DNA from: Stramonita haemastoma
Lineage: Eukaryota; Mollusca; Gastropoda; Neogastropoda; Muricidae
Length of the DNA stretch: 64,000 nt
Direction: 5' to 3'
Assembly (NCBI GenBank): GCA_030674155.1
Contig: CM060344.1
Location: forward strand, 23,140,389 to 23,204,388
Shown here: piece after piece, positions 57,018 through 64,000 of the stretch
Layout: the number at the start of each line of letters is the position of its first letter
Position numbering within the stretch: position 1 is the first letter of the stretch
Notes under the pieces: model-generated
Seen by the model: only the letters and a program-made list of their open reading frames with translations
Databases searched by the model: none
Told to the model about the DNA's origin: nothing
Position numbers and translations under genes: made by a program

Positions 57018-57058
<41 letters not shown>

Positions 57059-57061
57059 GTG

Positions 57062-57092
<31 letters not shown>

Positions 57093-57132
57093 TGTGTGTG
57101 CGTGCGTGTGTGTGTGTGTGTTGTGTGTGTGT

Positions 57133-57195
<63 letters not shown>

Positions 57196-57259
57196 TACAG
57201 TTTTTGAGGTAATAAAACATTTTTGATTGTGTGCATTTCTTTGTGTATATCTGCGTGGT

Positions 57260-57333
<74 letters not shown>

Positions 57334-57335
57334 TT
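56816..57335. repeat. (TG)n microsatellite series
   Basis: Three TG tracts (56816-56921, 57016-57192, 57253-57331) separated by about 60-95 bp of other sequence; the middle one has TTG/TGG/CGTG breaks. Confidence 0.95.
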
Positions 57336-57347
57336 GCTGTTCTTGTT

Positions 57348-57412
57348 GTTGTTGTTGTTGTTGTTGCATTATGGCTAGGTCAGATTTGTCTGCACTGTTT
57401 GCATGAATGCAT

Positions 57413-57492
<80 letters not shown>

Positions 57493-57620
57493 TAGTATAT
57501 ATATATATATGTATATATATATGTATATATATATGTATATATATATTGCATAATATAGCATATATATATATAAATATAATATATATATATAATAATATAA
57601 TAAAATATATATAATAATAA
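57348..57620. repeat. (TTG)n, (AC)n and (AT)n microsatellites
   Basis: TTG at 57348-57366; AC at 57418-57448; AT and GTATAT words with regular ATATATGT breaks to about 57545; AT-rich to 57620. Confidence 0.9.
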
Positions 57621-58242
57621 TGAGACTGCAATATTACGTACTCTTGGCTTTGTCTTAAGCAAATATATACTCATCAAGATAAACAATACCCAAATAAAAC
57701 AATATTTACAGAAGACACTATCTGAAAACAACATAAATAGTATAGATTCGGGGGGAGGAAGATGGTGGGAGGTGACCACCACAACATCCCTCCCGTAAAC
57801 CTCCAGTAAACTGAGAATATTCTTCTTTTTCTTTTTTTTAATAATCCAGCAAAACTCGAAAGACCTTTTCGTGTTTGAGATGTATGTCTGTAGACAGTTT
57901 CCCGAAACTTCGAGGCGTCCGAAAGTACTCCGCGATCTGTGCTGTCCGCCATAAGATCAGGGAGAACACGGATTCCCAGAAGTGGTATCCATCCAAAGGT
58001 CTCTGCAGTTGTCCGTGATTCATTAAAAGTTAGATGTTTACCTTGGGAGGCACCCTATATCTCTCAAAGAGAATCAACTTCAAAAAGCTTTCTTTTTTCT
58101 TGAATTGAAACTTTATCATTTCTAGTTATGCAGACATTATTGTTCAGAATCTCCAAAAGGATTTTTTTAAGCTCTCAAAATCTCCCAAAGGAATATTGTT
58201 TAAAATGCCTCTTTATTTTTTTCCACAACCCTCATGCATTAT
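57621..58242. other. Unassigned sequence
   Basis: Minus-strand frames of 61-96 codons starting at 58023 and 57952 overlap in different registers and show no recognised domain; one starts ATGGCGGAC. A T run at about 57832-57839 interrupts any long reading. Confidence 0.35.
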
Positions 58243-58665
58243 GTACTTACAGTCTCACAGTGATTCCCAGGTGGGATAAGTGAGTATGCTATTCTGCGTT
58301 GCCCCCCTTGGTGTTGAAGCTAGACAACATGAACATGTCACTAGACAACATGTTGGCCAACGCCCGACAACAACAACAACAACAACAACAGTATGAAAGC
58401 TTTGCAGGAGTTACTGTTGGTATTGCTGTTACTGCTGCTCTTAATTCTTTTTGTTAATTGCATATTCCACCCACATCACGGTCATACGCAAGCCCACGTT
58501 ACTTAAACATATATGGGAAACTGAGTGTGACCTTTCTGTAAGCTGTCTAAACGGTTGTTAACACGTTCCCCAGCTTAACACCCTGGGGGTCTGTCACCCA
58601 GAACATGCACTGTTGTGTCTCCCTCATCCCACCTGGGAATAAATCACTGTGAGACTGTTAAGTAC
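58243..58665. mobile_element. MITE-like element with long terminal inverted repeats, 423 bp
   Basis: Left GTACTTACAGTCTCACAGTG then ATTCCCAGGTGGGATAAG; right end on the minus strand GTACTTAACAGTCTCACAGT then TTATTCCCAGGTGGGATGAG. Similarity continues inward with gaps (TTCTGCGTTG...CCCCCTTGGTGTTGAAGCT versus TTCTGGGTGACAGACCCCCA and GGGTGTTAAGCT), giving about 85-95 bp of imperfect inverted repeat. The interior has an (ACA)n tract near 58370 and no coding capacity. Target duplication is uncertain. Confidence 0.8.
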
Positions 58666-59565
58666 ACACTGGATGAGAAGTTTGCCTGTATGACTCTTGG
58701 TTTAAACAATTGGTGTTTTTCTTAACATAGCAGATTAATAAAATATAATATGAACAGCAACCATCAAAAGTATAGCAACAAGAAGCTTAATTAAAGCTTG
58801 CATTGTGCTCAAAAGAGTCTGACTCTTTTCAAGTACTTCACCATATAGGCAGCCATACTCTGACTTCAGAGGACTTTTGTGTTTTTTTACTCGTTTAAAG
58901 GAGAGTGCCTGTTGTTATGCCAAGAGCTGAATATCATGGTTGAAGACAATTTCAATGTAACATTTTACAGCATTACTTTTTAACATAACCCTGGGCACTT
59001 CACCTCACTTCCATCATATAATTATAGGAACTTTGGCTCGTGCAGCACTGCGGTGCTTACATGGGCCGTTCTCTCGTGTTGCTTCAACAGAACTGTTCTG
59101 TTTTTGGGGTGGCCCGAGGCGCTGAAGTGGGAGACCTGACCTTCTGGCTTCTGTCTACAACAGTCCCTAAATCGGAGTACTTCTGCTGGGACTCTAAAAT
59201 AATTTCAACAACAACAATCACTTCCATCTTTACCTATCCCCGTAGTCTAAACAGGGCACCACTGAAGATGTTGCAGCCAGCTTTCTTCACTCCCCTCGGC
59301 ACTTAGCTTACATCGATACCTGAGAAAGCTATGGGGTGTGTGGATCATGGCCACTGACTTGTTGATTGGTCAATAGCTTCAGGGGAGATTTCTGGTGGCG
59401 TATATGTCCAACCCTTCCGAAGTCGAGTGAGGCGTGACGTCACCCGGCACTATCCTCCTTGCCTTCCTCTTCCACAGAAAAAGCTGACCACTATTCAGAT
59501 GAATATACAGAGTTCATGTATGTCAGCTTTTTGGGTGGAAAGGGCGACTGACGCTACAGCCGAGT
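58666..59565. other. Unassigned sequence with one GGGGCAC-module copy
   Basis: CCCGTAGTCTAAACAGGGCA, CCACTGAAGATGTTGCAGCC, AGCTTTCTTCACTCC (about 59239-59292) is the third copy of the dispersed module. An 88-codon plus frame (59040-59306) overlaps it without recognised domains. Confidence 0.45.
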
Positions 59566-59566
59566 G

Positions 59567-59840
59567 GTGAGACAGTTTGACTTCAGTCCATGAAGTTGTG
59601 CGTTCGAATCTTGGTCTTGGCGTCTGGTGAATTAAGGGAGGGGGAATTTTTACGATCTCTTAGGTCAACTTCAAGTGCAGACCTGCCAGTACCTTAATTC
59701 CTTTCGTGTATATACACTCAGAAGATCAAATGTTAACGGTGAAAATCCCGTCATTCATGCGTCGTTCGGTGGGTTACAGAAACACGATCATACCCAGCAT
59801 GCAGCCTGTACAAAAAAATGAGCTGCTCTGAAGTCAGAAT
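59567..59840 (+). mobile_element. tRNA-derived SINE family 5 with a conserved central domain (plus strand)
   Basis: Head: CAGCCGAGTGGTGAGACAGT (A-box-like) and GTTCGAATC (B-box-like) near 59572-59618. Then CTCTTAGGTCAACTTCAAGT, GCAGACCTGCCAGTACC, AGAAGATCAAATGTTAACGG, GTTCGGTGGGTTACAGAAAC and CATACCCAGCATGCA. From memory this central block matches the deeply conserved SINE domain (Meta/Nin type) found in molluscs and other invertebrates. The 3' part is degraded after 59800. Confidence 0.75.
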
Positions 59841-60187
59841 GTGTGGGCTGAGGCCAGCAGGCAGACCTCCTGCAGAAGTCACTAGCACTGGATAAGACCT
59901 GGCGCTGTGCACCTCAACCTGTGAGGGAGCCCAGAGAGAGAGAGAGAGAGGGGGGGAGGGGGGGTAGAAAGAAAACTCAAATTCGAATGATTGTTTCACA
60001 AAAAGGCCATTAGCCCATACATGAAGGGGGTTGCCGAAATGCTTAGTATTTTGGTGAGGGGAGGGGGGCAGGGAGCAACAACAGCAAAAATCATTGTATG
60101 ACAAAAAAAGTCAGTTACAAAAATGGCTTATGATAACAGAATATCTCTTATTCTGGACAGAGAGAGAGAGAGAGATTTGATTGATTT

Positions 60188-60238
60188 GATTTATTCATTT
60201 ATATCGAGGATAATGGGATAAGCACTCAGAGATAAGCA
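60188..60238 (-). mobile_element. SINE family 1, 3' tip only (minus strand)
   Basis: TTTATATCGAGGATAATGGG then ATAAGCACTCAGA is the complement of the family-1 3' end (TCTGAGTGCTTAT, CCATTATCCTCGATATAAA). The rest is missing and an AG microsatellite begins right after. Confidence 0.8.
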
Positions 60239-60245
60239 CTCAGAT

Positions 60246-60910
<665 letters not shown>

Positions 60911-60920
60911 GTGTTGTGTT

Positions 60921-60969
<49 letters not shown>
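60921..60969. repeat. (TA)n microsatellite
   Basis: About 48 bp TA. Confidence 0.95.
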
Positions 60970-60973
<4 letters not shown>

Positions 60974-61009
60974 AATATAATTATTGTGTTGGAATGGAGG
61001 GAGTGTGGT

Positions 61010-61600
61010 ATGGTGAAGTGTAGTGCAGCGTAGTTTAGTGTTGTGTAGTGGAGTGCAGTGTAACGTAGTATAGTGTGGTGGTATAGTGTAGTGTAGTCCA
61101 ATGTAGTGTACTGCAGTGTAGTATAGTGTAGTGTAGTGTAGTGTAGTGTAGTGTAGTGTAGTGTAGTGTAGTGTAGTGTAGTGTAGTGTAGTGTAGTGTA
61201 GTGTAGTATAGTGTAGCGCAGTGCAGTGTCATGTAGTGCAGTATAGAGTAGTGTATTGTAATGTAGTGTAATGTAGTGTAGTGCAGTGAAGTGCAGTGTA
61301 GTTTAGTGAAGTGCAGTGTAGTGTAGTGTACTGCAGTGTAGTGTAGTGTGGTGCAGTGTGGTGCAGTGTAGTATAGTGTAGTGTAGTGTAGTGCAGTGTA
61401 GTGTAGTATAGTCTAGTGTAGTGTAGTGTAGCGTAGTCTAGTGTAGTCTAGTGTAGCGTAGTGTAGTGTAGTGTAGTGAAGTGCAGTGTAGTGTAGTGTA
61501 GTGTAGTGTAGTGTAGTGTAGTGCAGTGTAGTGCAGTGTAGTGTAGTGTAGTGTAGTGTAGTGTAGTGTAGTGTAGTGTAGTGTAGTGTAGTGTGTGGTG
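61010..61600. repeat. (GTGTA)n pentanucleotide microsatellite, about 590 bp
   Basis: AGTGT/GTGTA units with scattered GTGCA, GTATA and GCGTA variants; perfect stretches at 61125-61205 and 61545-61590. Long minus-strand frames repeat YTTLH because five-base units read through every frame in turn. Confidence 0.97.
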
Positions 61601-61767
61601 GCAGAGTTCTATGATGCTACATCATTTAAAGTGCCATTCATGTGTTTTCTACCACAACGTGATAACGACCCTGGGTTCATCTTTATGGTTGGCTAGTGCG
61701 TTGATATTAGGAACGACAGAAGAGTTGGTTTTGATCTTGTTTTCATTTTATTGGTAGAAAGTTGCAC

Positions 61768-61776
61768 AATTGTATG

Positions 61777-61808
<32 letters not shown>

Positions 61809-61972
61809 TGTATGTATGTATGTATGTATGTATGTATGTATGTATGTATGTATGTATGTATGTATGTATGTATGTTTGTTTGTATGTTTGTATGTAGGTA
61901 TGTATGTATGTATGTATGTATGTATGTATGTATGTATGTATGTATGTATGTATGTATGTATGTATGTATGCA
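61768..61972. repeat. (TATG)n microsatellite
   Basis: About 50 units of ATGT with a TGTTTGTTTG break near 61873-61890. Confidence 0.97.
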
Positions 61973-62013
61973 CATGTAGGCATGATTGTATGTATGTATA
62001 CGTATGTATGTAG

Positions 62014-62096
62014 TATGGATGGATGGATGGATGGATGGATGGATGGATGGATGGATGGATGGATGGATGGATGGATGGATGGATGGATGGATGGAT
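62014..62096. repeat. (GGAT)n microsatellite
   Basis: About 20 perfect GGAT units. Confidence 0.97.
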
Positions 62097-62616
62097 GTAC
62101 ATTTATGGATGTATATGCAAGTTATTCATCTACGTCACATACAATGTCAATGTATATCCATGAACAAACGAATGCACGTAATTAACGTTGATAGTCATCG
62201 ATAATGTTTGTCATGCATATATCTATGTGTTTGTGAAAAAAATGAAGTTTTTAATCAGTTTCATTTTTTAAGTTGCACAATTTTAATCTACATTAAATTT
62301 AGATCATACTATATAATAAATAAACTTATAATAATAAATAAATTTATACTAATTTTAATTCCACTAAAATATTATATAATATATTAATTATGATAATTGA
62401 TAAATTAAGTAATAATATATAATAAATGATAAGTATACTTTAATCAGTTGACAGTTCTGACATGGTGTGTGTGGTCAATGTGGCTATAAAACAATGATTT
62501 AAATGTATAAATGAATTTTAACATGATTTGATAATTATAATTATTACCTTGTAATGCAGTGCACTCACTGTACTGTACCGTACATTATGTCGAGTGGTAT
62601 CGTTTGATGTCGAACT
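62097..62616. other. Unassigned AT-rich sequence
   Basis: No gene; AATAATA words at 62310-62430. Confidence 0.4.
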
Positions 62617-62895
62617 GTGATGTGATGCAATGCAATGCAATGCAATGTAATGTAATGTAATGTAATGTAATGTAATGTAATGTAATGTAATGTGATGTGA
62701 TGTGATGTGATGTGATGTAATGTAATGTAATGTAATGTAATACACTGCGTGGCTCTGTGCTTGTGTTGTACTGTGTTGTATAACAACATACTGCAGTGCA
62801 TTGTATTGAAACATACTGCACTGCAACATACTGCATCGCACTGTATTGAAACATATTGCACTGCAACACATTGCATCGCACTGTATTCACTTCAG
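62617..62895. repeat. (ATGTA/ATGCA/ATGTG)n pentamers and CATACTGCA words
   Basis: ATGCA, ATGTA, ATGTG and ATGTA blocks succeed each other at 62625-62741; then GAAACATACTGCACTGCAAC-type ~25-bp words to 62890. Confidence 0.92.
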
Positions 62896-62964
62896 GTTAG
62901 ACTCCATCCCATTTCGTTGGATTGGATTGTTATGGATTAATACTTTTTTTTTTCGTTCCTTGCC

Positions 62965-63090
62965 TAGAGCTCCAAGGTATGGCAGCGGTGAGATATTTGC
63001 GTATGCGACAGTTTTGTTGGGTTTTTTTGTTTTTGCCCACCGTTAAGGTAGGCGCATTCTGACTTCCGGGATGTTGGTTTAACACTACTA
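62965..63090 (-). mobile_element. SINE 3' module, solitary copy (minus strand)
   Basis: CCTAGAGCTCCAAGGTATGG, CAGCGGTGAGATATTTGCG, TTGCCCACCGTTAAGGTAGG and CGCATTCTGACTTCCGGGAT on the plus strand are the complement of the alternative 3' module seen at 32125, 14960 and 37680. No family-1 body is attached. Confidence 0.78.
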
Positions 63091-63099
63091 AAGTGGACT

Positions 63100-63440
63100 G
63101 AATTGCAGTGCATTATATTGCATGGCATTGCAAAGCTGTGCATTGCTCTACACTGCAATGCCGTGCCCTGTAGTGCAGACTGCAGCGTATGGTGGTGTGC
63201 TTTGTGTTGTGCTGTGTTGTGTTGTGTTGTGTTCTGTTGTATTGCATTGTGTTCTATTGTGTTGTGTTGTATTGCACTAACCAGCATTGTGCATCACTGC
63301 ATCTTGATGTCTAGTGTGGTGTTGTAGTGTATTGTAATAATCATTGTATTGTATTGTGCGTGCGTTGTATTGTTTTTTGCACGTGTGCCGTTTTGTATGG
63401 ATTGTATTGTGTTGTGTTGTATTGCGTTGCATTGTCGTGT
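63100..63440. repeat. TTGTG/ATTGC pentamer-rich tract
   Basis: TGTGTTGTGTTGTGT and ATTGCATTG words; decayed pentanucleotide repeats. Confidence 0.88.
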
Positions 63441-63864
63441 AATGTAATGTAATGTAGCATAATGTATAATGAAGTGCAGTGTGCAATAGTGGAGTGAAGT
63501 GTAATGGAGAGTAGTGTAATGTAGTGTAGTGTGTTATAGTGTAGTCAGCGTAATGTAGTGTAGTGTATTGTAGTGTAGTGTAGTGTAGTGTAGTGCAGTG
63601 TAGTGGAGTGGAGTGGAGTGGAGTGGAGTGGAGTGGAGTGGAGTGGAGTGGAGTGTAGTATAGTGCAGTGCAGTGCAGTGCAGTGCAGTGTAGTGTGGTG
63701 TGGTGTGATGTAGTGTAGTGCAGTGCAGTGTAGAGTAGTGTAGTGTAGTGTAGTGTAGTGTAGTGTAGTGCAGTGTAGTGCAGTGTAGTGTAGTGTAGTG
63801 TAGTGTAGCGTAGTGTAGTGTAGTGTAGTGTAGTGTAGTGTAGTGTAGTGTAGTGTAGTGTAGT
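63441..63864. repeat. (GTGTA)n/(GTGGA)n/(GTGCA)n pentanucleotide microsatellite
   Basis: GTGTA dominated, with a GTGGA block at 63601-63650, a GTGCA block at 63666-63690 and perfect GTGTA at 63735-63865. Confidence 0.97.
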
Positions 63865-63865
63865 G

Positions 63866-64000
63866 ATACTACTTTCAATCACGGCAGATTTCTCTGAGTG
63901 AAATTGAGCTGCTCTCACCCGGACTAGTGTGTCGCCACAAGAGTAGCGCCACTTTTTGAAAAATTACTTGTCTGTACACGTTTTCCTATCAGACTGGCCT
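63866..64000 (-). mobile_element. SINE family 2, 3' part, cut by the window end (minus strand)
   Basis: Plus strand: CACGGCAGATTTCTCTGAGT, GAAATTGAGCTGCTCTCACC, GTGTGTCGCCACAAGAGTAG, CGCCACTTTTTGAAAAAT, GTTTTCCTATCAGACTGGCC. It extends further 5' than the copies at 14.2 and 15.2 kb and continues beyond the window. Confidence 0.8.

Noticed and set aside
57674..58023. Minus-strand frames starting ATGGCGGAC and ATGAATCACGG
   Set aside because: Two overlapping registers, an A/T run breaks them and no domain is recognisable; start context alone is not enough.
61035..61232. Repeating YTTLH and TYIH peptides on the minus strand (61.0-63.9 kb)
   Set aside because: Pure translations of penta- and tetranucleotide microsatellites.

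Overview
The window looks like gene-poor, repeat-saturated nuclear DNA from an animal, most likely a marine gastropod mollusc. That assignment is an inference. Two tRNA-derived SINE families and a third SINE with a central domain of the kind I recall from mollusc genomes are present. CA/GA/TATG/GATA-class microsatellites are very abundant, and there are no bacterial-type operons. I find no intact protein-coding gene, no rRNA, no functional tRNA and no CRISPR. Almost every long open frame lies in simple repeats or satellite DNA and is open in several frames at once.

Layout. 0-6 kb: scattered SINE pieces and a degenerate ~40-bp tandem array (2.2-3.5 kb, resuming near 5 kb). 6.3-7.2 kb: a ~20-bp minisatellite. 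7.8-11.2 kb: three copies of one dispersed repeat, each ending in a microsatellite, with a GC-rich block at 8.5-8.7 kb. 12.7-13.3 kb: a 30-bp minisatellite. 16.8-18.2 and 20.1-27.3 kb: a ~390-410-bp satellite in three blocks, the middle block inverted. 27.7-28.6 kb: a 905-bp DNA transposon with terminal inverted repeats, a TATT flank and a decayed Brinker/pogo-type helix-turn-helix ORF. 28.7-31.7 kb: 90-bp and 77-bp tandem repeats, then AAT, TG, ACTTG and AG microsatellites. 33.1 kb: the C-terminal remnant of a non-LTR reverse transcriptase. 36.3-40.8 kb: 33-, 26- and 19-bp minisatellites and a SINE cluster. 44.2-54.55 kb: one ~10.3-kb array of a T-rich ~90-bp satellite, the largest feature. 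55.2-55.5 kb: a GIY-YIG endonuclease pseudogene, probably from a Penelope-like retroelement. 58.2-58.7 kb: a 423-bp palindromic-ended MITE-like element. 60.6-63.9 kb: a pentanucleotide-dominated microsatellite field.

Nothing here works as a pathway. The common thread is mobile-element activity (retrotransposed SINEs, a Penelope-like endonuclease, a pogo-like element, MITEs) plus tandem-array expansion. The strongest items for a second look are the inverted, G-tract-bearing satellite, the pogo-like element with iterated terminal motifs, the 10-kb T-rich array whose core is more degraded than its edges, and the GIY-YIG remnant. A few splice-like signals are reported as low-confidence possibilities.
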